From Caulobacteraceae bacterium (lineage in GTDB: Bacteria; Pseudomonadota; Alphaproteobacteria; Caulobacterales; Caulobacteraceae), in assembly GCA_947479185.1 (NCBI GenBank), contig CANJYY010000037.1:1-12802 (forward strand): a stretch of 12,802 nt of DNA. The letters are read 5' to 3'. Shown here piece by piece: positions 1 through 6,161 of the stretch (within the stretch, counting starts at the first letter, position 1; every line of letters begins with the position of its first letter). Below the pieces are notes generated by a model. It saw only the letters and a program-made list of their open reading frames with translations. It was not told where the DNA came from and did not search any database. Both the position numbers and the translations under genes were made by a program.

Positions 1-674
1 CCCTTCGGCGCGCCGAAGCCTGCGCTGGCCATGCCCAGCGGCTTGAACAGCCGGTCGGTGATGGCGACTTCCCAACTGGTCCGGGTGATCCGCTCGATGG
101 CCGCGCCGGCGAGGATGAAGTTGAGGTTGGCGTACTGGAACTGCCCCGGCTTGCCCGCCGGGGGCGCGGCCAGCACCTTCGCCGCCAGCGCGGTCCGCTG
201 CTCGGTGACGGGATTGGTCGCGCTGTGCGCGGCGATCAGCCAGAGCGTGTCGACGGCCCCCCTGTCGGTGGCGCCGGCCGTGTGGCTCATCAGCTGTTCG
301 ATGGTCGTGGTCGACCAGGCGGGGTCCAGCTTCAGGTCGGGAAACAGCGCCGGCAGGGTCGCGCCCCAGCGCGCGAGGCCCGCATCGACCAGCCGGCCGT
401 AGAGGGCGGCGGTCATCGCCTTGGTGTTCGAGCCCAGGTGCCAGAGGTCGTTCGTCGTCACCCGGTCGGGCCCGTTGGCGCGCCGCAGGCCGGCCGCCTC
501 GAGGAAGGGCAGGCCGTCCGGCGTCACCACCGCGCCAGCGAGGGCCGGAACGCCGGTCTCGGTCAGGATGGCGGTCAGGCCGGCCCGCGCCGGCTCCTCG
601 GCCGCCCGCGCCGCGCCGCTGATGAAGGCCGCGCCCGCGCCCAGCGCCAGCAGCCGTCGTCTGTCGAGTGTCAT
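1..674 (-). CDS. Serine hydrolase, class C beta-lactamase/D-Ala-D-Ala carboxypeptidase-like (partial, C-terminus beyond left edge)
   Basis: Reading the minus strand from the ATG at 674 gives 224 open codons to the window edge. The N-terminus begins with a twin-arginine-like stretch (DRRRLLAL, residues 4-11) and a hydrophobic run ending near ARA (22-24), so export is likely, possibly by Tat. The active-site tetrad of the Pfam Beta-lactamase (PF00144) fold is present: S82-N-T-K85, with S82 the expected nucleophile and K85 the base, then LMSHTAG (128-134), then Y181-A-N183. The third family motif (H/K-x-G) would lie in the missing part. Family members are usually about 370-400 residues, so roughly 60% is present. 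Members include esterases, penicillin-binding proteins and beta-lactamases, and the sequence does not settle the substrate. A GAGGA ribosome site (681-685) supports the start. It diverges from the M20 peptidase gene. Confidence 0.88.
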   Translation of the reverse strand, partial: MTLDRRRLLALGAGAAFISGAARAAEEPARAGLTAILTETGVPALAGAVVTPDGLPFLEAAGLRRANGPDRVTTNDLWHLGSNTKAMTAALYGRLVDAGLARWGATLPALFPDLKLDPAWSTTTIEQLMSHTAGATDRGAVDTLWLIAAHSATNPVTEQRTALAAKVLAAPPAGKPGQFQYANLNFILAGAAIERITRTSWEVAITDRLFKPLGMASAGFGAPK

Positions 675-766
675 CGTCGTTCCTCGAGGTCGCTCCGCCG
701 CCTGTTGCAACGCGCGACGGCGGCGAGCGCAAGTTAAGGTTCGGACAGACCGCCGGCACGAACCTT

Positions 767-902
767 CCTCTCCCGGAGGGAGAGGTGGCCTGGCGGAGCC
801 AGGTCGGAGAGGGAGTCTCCGATGTTCGAGGACATGGCCCCAGTCACCTGCGCTTCCCTCTCCACCATGCTCCGCATGGTCCCCCTCTCCCTCCGGGAGA
901 GG
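767..902. repeat. Inverted pair of two-hairpin intergenic repeats (REP/CIR-like), with a GANTC site
   Basis: The outer 19-nt units CCTCTCCCGGAGGGAGAGG (767-785) and CCTCTCCCTCCGGGAGAGG (884-902) are exact reverse complements, and each is itself nearly palindromic. Next to each lies a second hairpin with the same CGGAG loop but a different stem: CCTGG/CCAGG at 789-803 and ACCATG/CATGGT at 864-880. A shared GGAGAGGGA follows each (806-814; complement at 855-863). A GAGTC site, the target of the cell-cycle methylase CcrM in these bacteria, lies at 813-817 in the left copy. Long intergenic inverted repeats associated with CcrM sites are known from Caulobacter; membership of that family is my inference. 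It fills nearly half of the 294-bp gap between the divergent hydrolase and peptidase genes. Confidence 0.8.
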
Positions 903-910
903 AATGCATG

Positions 911-940
911 TTGATGCGCCCCGCCCGGCCCCTCTACTCT
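911..940 (+). promoter_or_regulatory. Possible promoter of the M20 peptidase gene
   Basis: TTGATG (911-916) and TACTCT (935-940) are separated by 18 bp and lie between the end of the inverted repeat and the ribosome site. The match to the -35/-10 consensus is only partial (4/6 and 3/6), so this is a weak prediction. Confidence 0.25.
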
Positions 941-956
941 CCCCGCCAACAAGATC

Positions 957-964
957 GGGGAGGA
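957..964 (+). promoter_or_regulatory. Strong ribosome binding site for the M20 peptidase
   Basis: GGGGAGGA lies 4 nt before the ATG at 969. It fixes this start over the other in-frame possibilities. Confidence 0.8.
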
Positions 965-968
965 TCTC

Positions 969-2444
969 ATGAAGACCTGGGCGAAAGTGGCGCTGACGAG
1001 CGCGGGCGTGGTCGCGCTGCTGGGCGGGGTGGTCGCGTACCGCACCGCGACGTTCAAACCGGCGACCCAGGTCGACCCGAACGCCGTGAAGATCGCCGCC
1101 GCGACGCCGGTCGACCAGGCCACGGCAGCGCTGCACCTGTCGCAGTCGATCCAGATCCAGACGATCAGCCACCAGAACAAGGCCGAGAACGACTGGGCCG
1201 AATGGGACAGGCTGCACGCCTGGCTGGCGACCACCTACCCCGCCGCCCATGCCGCCATGACCCGCGAGATCCTGCCCAACAAGGCGCTGGTCTACACCTG
1301 GCAGGGGTCGGACCCCGGCCTCGCGCCGATCATCCTGATGGCGCACCAGGACGTGGTGCCGGTGACCGCCGGCACCGAGGGTGACTGGAAGCACCCGCCC
1401 TTCTCGGGCGAGATCGCCGAGGGCGCCGTCTGGGGCCGCGGCTCGATCGACGACAAGGGCACCCTGGTGATGATGTTCGAGGCCGCCGAAGCGCTGGCCG
1501 CGAAGGGCTTCAAGCCGAAGCGCACGGTGATCTTCGTCAGCGGTCAGGACGAGGAGGCCGGCGGCTCCGGCGCCCGCGCCGCCGCCGCGCTGCTGAAAAG
1601 CCGTGGCGTGAAGGCCCTGCTGGTCATCGACGAGGGCATGGCCGTGGTGAAGGACTTCCCGATGCTGAACCGCCCGGTGGCGGTGATCGGCGTCGCGGAG
1701 AAGGGCTACGCCACCCTGAAGATCGTCGCCCCCGCCTCGGGCGGCCACTCCTCGGCCCCGCCGAAAGAGACCGGCGTCGAGACGCTGGCCAGGGCCGTCC
1801 TGGCCGTCACCTCCCACCCCTTCCCGATGAAGTTCGAGGGGCCGGGCGCCGACATGATCAAGGCCATCGCCCCCTATGCCGGCGGCATCGTCAAGGTCGC
1901 CGCGGCCAACACCTGGCTGTTCTCGCCCGTGCTGATCAACACGCTCGCCAAGAGTCCGGCCAGCGCCGCGACCCTGCACACGACCATCGCTCCGACGATG
2001 CTCAAGGGCAGCCCGAAGGAGAACGTCCTGCCGCAGGACGCCACGGCCTGGATCAACTATCGCATCGCGCCCGGCCAGACGGCGCAGGACGTGATGGCCC
2101 GCGCGAAGGACGTGACCAAGGGCATGAATGTCCAGCTGTCCTGGGCCGGCGGCGTCGCCGCCGATCCCTCGCCGGTGTCCTCGACGACGTCGGAGGGCTG
2201 GACGCTGCTGGCGGCGCTGGCCTCGGAGAAGGGCTCGATCCCGGTCGCCCCGGGCCTGGTCACCGCCGGCACCGACAGCCGCTACATGAGCGACGTCTCC
2301 AGCGACATCTATCGCTTCTCGCCGATCCACGCCTCACTCAACGAGTTCGGCATGATCCACGGCACCAACGAGCACATGACGCTGGAGAACCTGACGCGGA
2401 TGACCGACTTCTTCACCCGCCTGATCGCCACGGCGGCGGGGTAG
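969..2444 (+). CDS. M20 family zinc metallopeptidase, carboxypeptidase S/PM20D1-like, membrane-anchored
   Basis: The 491-residue product has the full set of M20 di-zinc features. H126-x-D128 is in MAHQDVV, bridging D161 in GSIDDKG, the catalytic/metal pair E195-E196 in GQDEEAGGSGA, D221 in VIDEG, H260 in the lid (dimerisation) domain motif SGGHSSAPP, and the last metal histidine probably H464 in IHGTNEH. A single hydrophobic segment at about residues 7-24 with a lysine-containing N-terminus suggests a signal anchor or uncleaved signal peptide, placing the catalytic domain in the periplasm. Length and motif spacing fit the carboxypeptidase S/PM20D1 branch, whose members hydrolyse dipeptides or N-acyl amino acids. 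The true substrate cannot be read from the sequence. The gene stands alone, flanked by repeats on both sides. Confidence 0.93.
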   Translation: MKTWAKVALTSAGVVALLGGVVAYRTATFKPATQVDPNAVKIAAATPVDQATAALHLSQSIQIQTISHQNKAENDWAEWDRLHAWLATTYPAAHAAMTREILPNKALVYTWQGSDPGLAPIILMAHQDVVPVTAGTEGDWKHPPFSGEIAEGAVWGRGSIDDKGTLVMMFEAAEALAAKGFKPKRTVIFVSGQDEEAGGSGARAAAALLKSRGVKALLVIDEGMAVVKDFPMLNRPVAVIGVAEKGYATLKIVAPASGGHSSAPPKETGVETLARAVLAVTSHPFPMKFEGPGADMIKAIAPYAGGIVKVAAANTWLFSPVLINTLAKSPASAATLHTTIAPTMLKGSPKENVLPQDATAWINYRIAPGQTAQDVMARAKDVTKGMNVQLSWAGGVAADPSPVSSTTSEGWTLLAALASEKGSIPVAPGLVTAGTDSRYMSDVSSDIYRFSPIHASLNEFGMIHGTNEHMTLENLTRMTDFFTRLIATAAG

Positions 2445-2448
2445 AGCT

Positions 2449-2554
2449 TGCGTGGTTCGAGACGCTCGGCTGATGCCTCGCTCCTCACCATGACGGGCAT
2501 CTGTGTTCGTCATCCTGAGGAGCGATCCCTCAGGATCGCGTCTCGAAGGACGCA
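2449..2554. repeat. Inverted pair of 47-nt intergenic repeats with compensatory stem changes
   Basis: The unit at 2449-2495 and the reverse complement of 2508-2554 align without gaps over 47 nt with 36 identities, separated by 12 nt. Shared blocks are TGCGT, TTCGAGACGC, CGCTCCTC and ATGACG. The differences are paired. The outer stem is TGGT/ACCA in the left copy and TCCT/AGGA in the right. The inner stem is GGC/GCC in the left and TCC/GGA in the right (extending to GATCC/GGATC), around TGAT and TGAG loops. Elements with TCGAGACGC and CCTCAGGATGACG are common between genes in alphaproteobacteria, from my general knowledge. It starts 4 nt after the peptidase stop codon, so transcripts end in or run through this structure. 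Confidence 0.8.
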
Positions 2555-2604
2555 CGCCGTCGGTGAATTGATGCGGCTCAATGCATAGCGCCGCCATACA
2601 GACT

Positions 2605-2638
2605 GCCCTTGAGGGCCACCTTCTCCCGCAAGGGGAGA
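2605..2638. repeat. Two small hairpins ahead of the Rieske gene
   Basis: GCCC-TTGA-GGGC (2605-2616) is followed by TCTCCC-GCAAG-GGGAGA (2622-2638). The second resembles the common intergenic TTCTCCC...GGGAGA element of these bacteria and may be a solitary half repeat. It ends 17 nt before the oxygenase start and could affect translation initiation or be decayed repeat sequence. Confidence 0.5.
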
Positions 2639-2655
2639 CGGGTTAGAGAAAAGCC

Positions 2656-3771
2656 ATGCCCGACGACGCTTCGAAACCCGCCGCCAAGGCCCGGCCCGCT
2701 CCGATGAAGTTCGGCGAGGGCTGGCTGCGCGACTGCTGGTACTTCGCCTGCCAGAGCGGCGACCTGAAGCCCGGCAAGCTGCAGCGCTACGAGTTGCTCG
2801 GCGAGCCGGTGCTGCTGGGCCGCCGCCGCGACGGGGCGGTCTACGCCATCAAGGACATCTGCCCGCACCGCGCCGCGCCCCTGTCGGCCGGCAAGCTGGT
2901 GCCGGAAAAGGGTGGCGGCGAGAGCATCGAGTGCCCCTATCACGGCTGGCGCTTCGGCACGGACGGCGGCTGCACAGCCATCCCCTCGCTGGTGGCGAGC
3001 CAGGATCTCGACATCAGCCGCATCCGCGTGCGGCGCTATCCCGCGGCCGAGAGCCAGGGGATGGTGTTCGTCTGGATGTCGTCCGACGCCCGCTTCGGCA
3101 TGACCGACGAGGGCGAGCCGGACACGCCGCCGCCGGTCTTCCCCGGCGCCGTCGGCAAACCGGCCATCGTCGACCACATGGATTTCGACACCCATATGGA
3201 CCACGCGATCGTCGGGCTGATGGACCCGACGCACGCGCCCTATGTCCACGCCGCCTGGTGGGCCCGCTCATCGAAGCGGATGAAGGACAAGGCCAAGCTG
3301 TTCGAGCCCTCGCCCGAAGGCTTCGTCATGACCCGCCACGCCACCAGCAAGGCCAACCGGATCTACGCCATTCTCGGCGGCCAGCCGCAGACCGAGATCA
3401 CCTTCCGTCTGCCGGGCTATCGCTGGGAACACATCCAGATCGGCCGGTTCCAGATGCTGGCCCTGACCTGCCTGACGCCGGTCACCGAGACGAAGACGCG
3501 CCTGACCCAGCTGATCTGGTCGGACCATCCGGCGATGATGCTCCGTTGGCTGATCAAACCGTTCGCCCGCGCCTTCATCCACCAGGACGGCGACATGGTG
3601 AACCTGCAGAACATGGGCCTGCAGTACGATCCGTCGCTGCTGTGGATCGACGACGCCGACACCCAGGCCAAATGGTACCAGCAGCTGAAACGCGAATGGG
3701 TCGCCAGCCGCGCCGAGGGTCGGCCGTTCACCAATCCGGTCAAGCCGGTGACCCTGAAGTGGATCAGTTGA
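2656..3771 (+). CDS. Rieske non-haem iron oxygenase, alpha-subunit type
   Basis: The 371-residue product has an N-terminal Rieske [2Fe-2S] domain with ligands C69-x-H71 (CPHR) and C93-x2-H96 (CPYH). The catalytic SRPBCC domain follows, with a mononuclear iron site in LMDPTHAPYVH. H193 and H198 are the likely histidine ligands, D190 is the bridging Asp that passes electrons between subunits, and D311 in HQDGD is the likely third ligand, seven residues before Q318. The length fits single-component terminal oxygenases such as demethylases and ring hydroxylases (usually 340-450). No ferredoxin or reductase gene is adjacent, so electrons must come from elsewhere. The substrate is unknown. The ribosome site is poor (AGAG at 2645-2648). 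The stop codon overlaps the start of the downstream globin, implying translational coupling. Confidence 0.92.
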   Translation: MPDDASKPAAKARPAPMKFGEGWLRDCWYFACQSGDLKPGKLQRYELLGEPVLLGRRRDGAVYAIKDICPHRAAPLSAGKLVPEKGGGESIECPYHGWRFGTDGGCTAIPSLVASQDLDISRIRVRRYPAAESQGMVFVWMSSDARFGMTDEGEPDTPPPVFPGAVGKPAIVDHMDFDTHMDHAIVGLMDPTHAPYVHAAWWARSSKRMKDKAKLFEPSPEGFVMTRHATSKANRIYAILGGQPQTEITFRLPGYRWEHIQIGRFQMLALTCLTPVTETKTRLTQLIWSDHPAMMLRWLIKPFARAFIHQDGDMVNLQNMGLQYDPSLLWIDDADTQAKWYQQLKREWVASRAEGRPFTNPVKPVTLKWIS

Positions 3772-4148
3772 CCGACGCGCTCGCCGCCAGTCTGGAGCTG
3801 GTCGCCGACCGCTGCGGCGACCCCACGACGCTGGTCTATGACCGGCTGTTCGCCCAGCAGCCGGCGATGCGCGAGCTGTTCATCACCGACCACGGCGGCG
3901 CGGCCCGCGGCCACATGCTGCAGATGGTGCTCGAGACCCTGACCAACATGGCCGAGGGCGCGGCCTGGCCGGCCAACATGATCCGCGCCGAGCGGATCAA
4001 CCACGACCAGATCGGCGTGCCGTTCGACGTCTTCGCCACCTTCTTCACCGTGGTCCACGAGACCTTCCGCGAAGCCGGCGGCGAGGCCTGGACCCCCGAT
4101 ATGGAAGCCGCCTGGACTGGCGTTCTGACCCGCGCGGCGGCGGCCTGA
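3768..4148 (+). CDS. Small globin-like haem protein, TTG start coupled to the oxygenase stop
   Basis: This 126-residue product resembles alphaproteobacterial single-domain globins. It is helical, with LVYDRLFAQQPAMRELF (22-38) fitting the B-C helices, an E-helix region around GHMLQMV, and H79 in RINHDQIGVP as the probable proximal haem ligand in the family's H-x3-G-V context. The C-terminus FDVFATFF...WTPDMEAAW fits the G-H helices. The start is the TTG at 3768-3770, sharing two bases with the oxygenase TGA (TTGA). No ATG lies near the expected N-terminus, and the next in-frame ATG (about 3867) would delete the A-B helices. Such proteins bind O2, NO or CO, but the role here is unknown. Genetic coupling to an O2-using Rieske enzyme suggests a shared substrate or stress response (inference). 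The family call comes from memory of similar proteins, without a search. Confidence 0.75.
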   Translation: MTDALAASLELVADRCGDPTTLVYDRLFAQQPAMRELFITDHGGAARGHMLQMVLETLTNMAEGAAWPANMIRAERINHDQIGVPFDVFATFFTVVHETFREAGGEAWTPDMEAAWTGVLTRAAAA

Positions 4149-4215
4149 GCCGATGACCTTCGCCCCACGCTTGCGCGGTCGTGACAGACACCTCCGCATG
4201 CCGTTACATCGGCGC

Positions 4216-4683
4216 ATGCACAGGCGCGTCTTCGCCATCGCCGTTCTCAGCGCCTTCGCGCTGCCCGCCGTCGCGCCCGCGTCGGCGCAGGAGCGCACGC
4301 CGCCCGAGCGGCAGACCCTGCTCGACCTCGCCTATACGCTTGGCCAGAGCCACGCCCTGCGGCAGGTCTGCGAGGGCGAGAACGACCAGTTCTGGCGCGA
4401 CCGTATGGTGCGGGTCACCGAGACCGAGGCCGCCGACGCGGCGTTCGATGGCCGGATGAAGCAGCAGTTCAACAGCGGCTTCGCCACCGGGCAGACCGAG
4501 TTCCCGACCTGCAGCCCGGCCAGCAAGCGCGCCGAGCAGGCTGTCGCCCGCAAGGGTCAGGCGCTGGCCAACCGGCTCAGCGCCGTCACGCGGGTGGTTC
4601 GCGGCCTGGGTTCGGACGCGCCGACCGGAGAATCGGATACCACCGATCCGGATTCCGTGGCGGGGACCCCCGCGCCGCGCTAG
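4216..4683 (+). CDS. Exported TIGR02301-like protein of unknown function
   Basis: Using the ATG at 4216, the 155-residue product starts with MHRR, a hydrophobic run and PASAQ at about residues 21-25, a clear Sec signal peptide with likely cleavage near residue 25. The mature part has features I associate with the alphaproteobacterial family TIGR02301: LG.SHALRQVC (C52), FWRDRM (59-64), FNSGFATG (85-92) and a second cysteine in FPTCSPAS (C99). C52 and C99 could form a disulphide in the periplasm. The tail after about residue 131 is low-complexity (Gly, Asp, Thr, Pro). No function is known to me. In-frame starts at 4153 and 4198 (MPLHRRMHRR) are also open, but 4216 gives the best signal peptide. 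No clear ribosome site is visible. It lies 67 nt after the globin and could be in the same transcript. Confidence 0.8.
   Translation: MHRRVFAIAVLSAFALPAVAPASAQERTPPERQTLLDLAYTLGQSHALRQVCEGENDQFWRDRMVRVTETEAADAAFDGRMKQQFNSGFATGQTEFPTCSPASKRAEQAVARKGQALANRLSAVTRVVRGLGSDAPTGESDTTDPDSVAGTPAPR
4630..4655. repeat. Imperfect hairpin with GANTC sites at both ends
   Basis: The arms GAATC-GGAT (4630-4638) and ATCC-g-GATTC (4646-4655) pair over 9 bp with one bulged G and a 7-nt loop. Both outer ends are GANTC methylation sites, and a third GATTC lies at 4683-4687, just before the SPFH ribosome site. It falls in the variable tail of the upstream gene. Confidence 0.55.
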
Positions 4684-4703
4684 ATTCTCCTTCAGGTAGT
4701 TTT

Positions 4704-4710
4704 GGAGGGG
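4704..4710 (+). promoter_or_regulatory. Ribosome binding site of the SPFH gene
   Basis: GGAGGGG lies 4 nt before the ATG at 4715. It is one of the strongest ribosome sites in the window, consistent with an abundant membrane protein. Confidence 0.8.
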
Positions 4711-4714
4711 ACAG

Positions 4715-5674
4715 ATGTCCTTCGCAATTTTCACCGTCGTGCTGATCGTGCTGGCGCTGTTCCTGCTGGTCAGCGTGATCAAGATCGTGCCGCAGGGCCG
4801 CGAGTTCACGGTCGAGCGGTTCGGCCGCTACACCCGCACGCTCAAGCCCGGCATCGCCCTGCTGACGCCCTTCATCGAGGGCATCGGCCGGCGCGTGAAC
4901 ATGATGGAACAGGTGCTCGACGTCCCGCAGCAGGAGGTCATCACCAAGGACAACGTGTCGGTTAAGGTCGACGGCATCGTGTTCATCCAGGTGATGGACG
5001 CCGCCGCCGCGGCCTATCGCGTCGACAACCTGACCTACGCGATCAGCCAGCTGTGCATGACCAACCTGCGCACCGTGGTCGGCTCGATGGAGCTGGACGA
5101 GGTGCTCAGCCAGCGCGACCAGATCAACACCCGGCTGCTGCACACCATCGACCAGGCCACCGGTCCCTGGGGCGTCAAGGCCACGCGCATCGAGATCAAG
5201 GATCTCACCCCGCCGCCGGACATCACCAACGCCATGGCCCGCCAGATGAAGGCCGAGCGCGAGCGTCGCGCAGTGATCACCGAGGCCGACGGCGAGAAGC
5301 AGGCCGCCATCACCAAGGCCGAGGGCTCCAAGCAGGCCGCGATCCTGCAGGCCGAGGGCCGCCGGGAGGCCGCCTTCCGCGACGCCGAGGCCCGCGAACG
5401 CGAAGCCGAGGCCGAGGCCAAGGCCACCGCCTTCGTGTCGGAAGCCATCGCCCGCGGCGACATCAACGCGATCAACTACTTCGTGGCCCAGAAGTACGTC
5501 GAGGCCTTCGGCGCCCTGGCGGCCAGCCCCAACGCGAAGATGATCATCGTGCCGGCCGACTTCGCCGGCATCACCGGGACGGTGGCCGGCATCGGCGAGC
5601 TGGTGAAGTCGCTGGCCGACGGCCGCGCCGCGCCCCCGCCCCCCGCCACCACCGTTCCCCGGACCAAGGCCTAG
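4715..5674 (+). CDS. qmcA: SPFH/band 7 (stomatin-like) membrane protein, QmcA type
   Basis: The 319-residue product has an N-terminal transmembrane helix (about 4-24), then a band 7/SPFH domain (about 26-185) with the typical VPQGREFTVERFGRYTRTLKPG and MEQVLDVPQQEVITKDN blocks. Next is a charged coiled-coil stretch (about 178-240), then a conserved C-terminal part (NAINYFVAQKYVEAFG) and a proline-rich end. The coiled coil holds four tandem 11-residue units. Length and order match bacterial QmcA/stomatin proteins, which form large ring or cage oligomers in the inner membrane and are linked to membrane organisation and protein quality control. The NfeD-like gene starts 12 nt downstream, the usual partner arrangement, as with E. 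coli qmcA-ybbJ. The symbol is by family resemblance. Confidence 0.93.
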   Translation: MSFAIFTVVLIVLALFLLVSVIKIVPQGREFTVERFGRYTRTLKPGIALLTPFIEGIGRRVNMMEQVLDVPQQEVITKDNVSVKVDGIVFIQVMDAAAAAYRVDNLTYAISQLCMTNLRTVVGSMELDEVLSQRDQINTRLLHTIDQATGPWGVKATRIEIKDLTPPPDITNAMARQMKAERERRAVITEADGEKQAAITKAEGSKQAAILQAEGRREAAFRDAEAREREAEAEAKATAFVSEAIARGDINAINYFVAQKYVEAFGALAASPNAKMIIVPADFAGITGTVAGIGELVKSLADGRAAPPPPATTVPRTKA

Positions 5675-5686
5675 GGAGACCGCGCC

Positions 5687-6145
5687 ATGACCTGGCTGGC
5701 TGAACTCTACCTCGCCCATCCGTTCTGGATCTGGGCGGCCATCGCCGGGGTGATCCTCGCCGGCGAGGTGGCGACGGGCACGGGCTGGCTGCTCTGGCCG
5801 GCGGCCTGCGCGGCGCTCGTCGCCCTGTTGACCTTCGTCCTGAAGGGCAACTTCGCGGTCGAACTGGCGGTGTTCGCGGTGCTGACCATCGCCTCGACCC
5901 TGCTGGCGCGGCGCTATCTGCCGGGCAACGCCTCGGGCGACGGACCCGACATCAACGACAACGTCGGCCGGCTGGTCGGCCACTACGGCATGGCCGTCTC
6001 CGCCTTCGAGCACGGCCGCGGCCGGGTGTTCATCGACGGCAAGGAATGGGCGGCCGTGGCGGACGAGGATGAGACCCCGCTGCTCGACCAGCGGGTCAAG
6101 GTGCTGTCCGCCGACAGCGGGATCCTGAAGGTGAAGGCGTACTGA
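5687..6145 (+). CDS. NfeD-like membrane protein, partner of the SPFH protein
   Basis: The 152-residue product has about three hydrophobic helices (around residues 12-31, 35-52 and 57-76), with GEVATGTGWLLWPA between the first two as in short NfeD (YbbJ-type) proteins. A soluble beta-rich OB-fold-like domain follows (about 92-152: NVGRLVGHYGMAVS ... GRVFIDGKEWAAVADED ... VKVLSADSGILKVK). It lacks the serine protease domain of long NfeD proteins. GGGAGA at 5674-5679, overlapping the upstream stop, supports the start and co-transcription with the SPFH gene. These proteins bind SPFH partners and modulate membrane protein turnover or stress responses; the exact role is unsettled. It is convergent with the MarR gene, the two stop codons being 6 nt apart. 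Confidence 0.9.
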   Translation: MTWLAELYLAHPFWIWAAIAGVILAGEVATGTGWLLWPAACAALVALLTFVLKGNFAVELAVFAVLTIASTLLARRYLPGNASGDGPDINDNVGRLVGHYGMAVSAFEHGRGRVFIDGKEWAAVADEDETPLLDQRVKVLSADSGILKVKAY

Positions 6146-6161
6146 GCCGCGTCAGCGGTTC
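6144..6161. terminator. Possible shared hairpin between convergent genes
   Basis: GAGCCGC-GTCA-GCGGTTC forms a 7-bp stem with one G-T pair and a 4-nt loop across the NfeD and MarR stop codons. There is no T tract, so it may only stabilise or separate convergent transcripts. Confidence 0.35.

Noticed and set aside
767..902. CRISPR array
   Set aside because: There are only two units, in inverted orientation, with no regular spacers and no cas genes.
31..972. Overlapping plus-strand open frames at the left edge
   Set aside because: They are antisense to the serine hydrolase, whose S-x-x-K and Y-x-N motifs and signal peptide identify the minus strand as coding, or run into the inverted repeat.
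2931..3767. Long N-terminal extension of the globin frame
   Set aside because: The frame stays open through the Rieske gene, but the translation there is Arg/Pro/His-rich shadow sequence. Only the part after 3768 looks like a protein.
5276..5407. 33-nt tandem repeats as a DNA-level element
   Set aside because: The units are degenerate at DNA level and in frame, and they are explained by the 11-residue coiled-coil period of the SPFH protein.
4586..6013. 475-codon open frame on the minus strand
   Set aside because: It is antisense to the SPFH and NfeD genes; its Gly/Arg/His/Asp-rich translation is a shadow of the coiled-coil codons.
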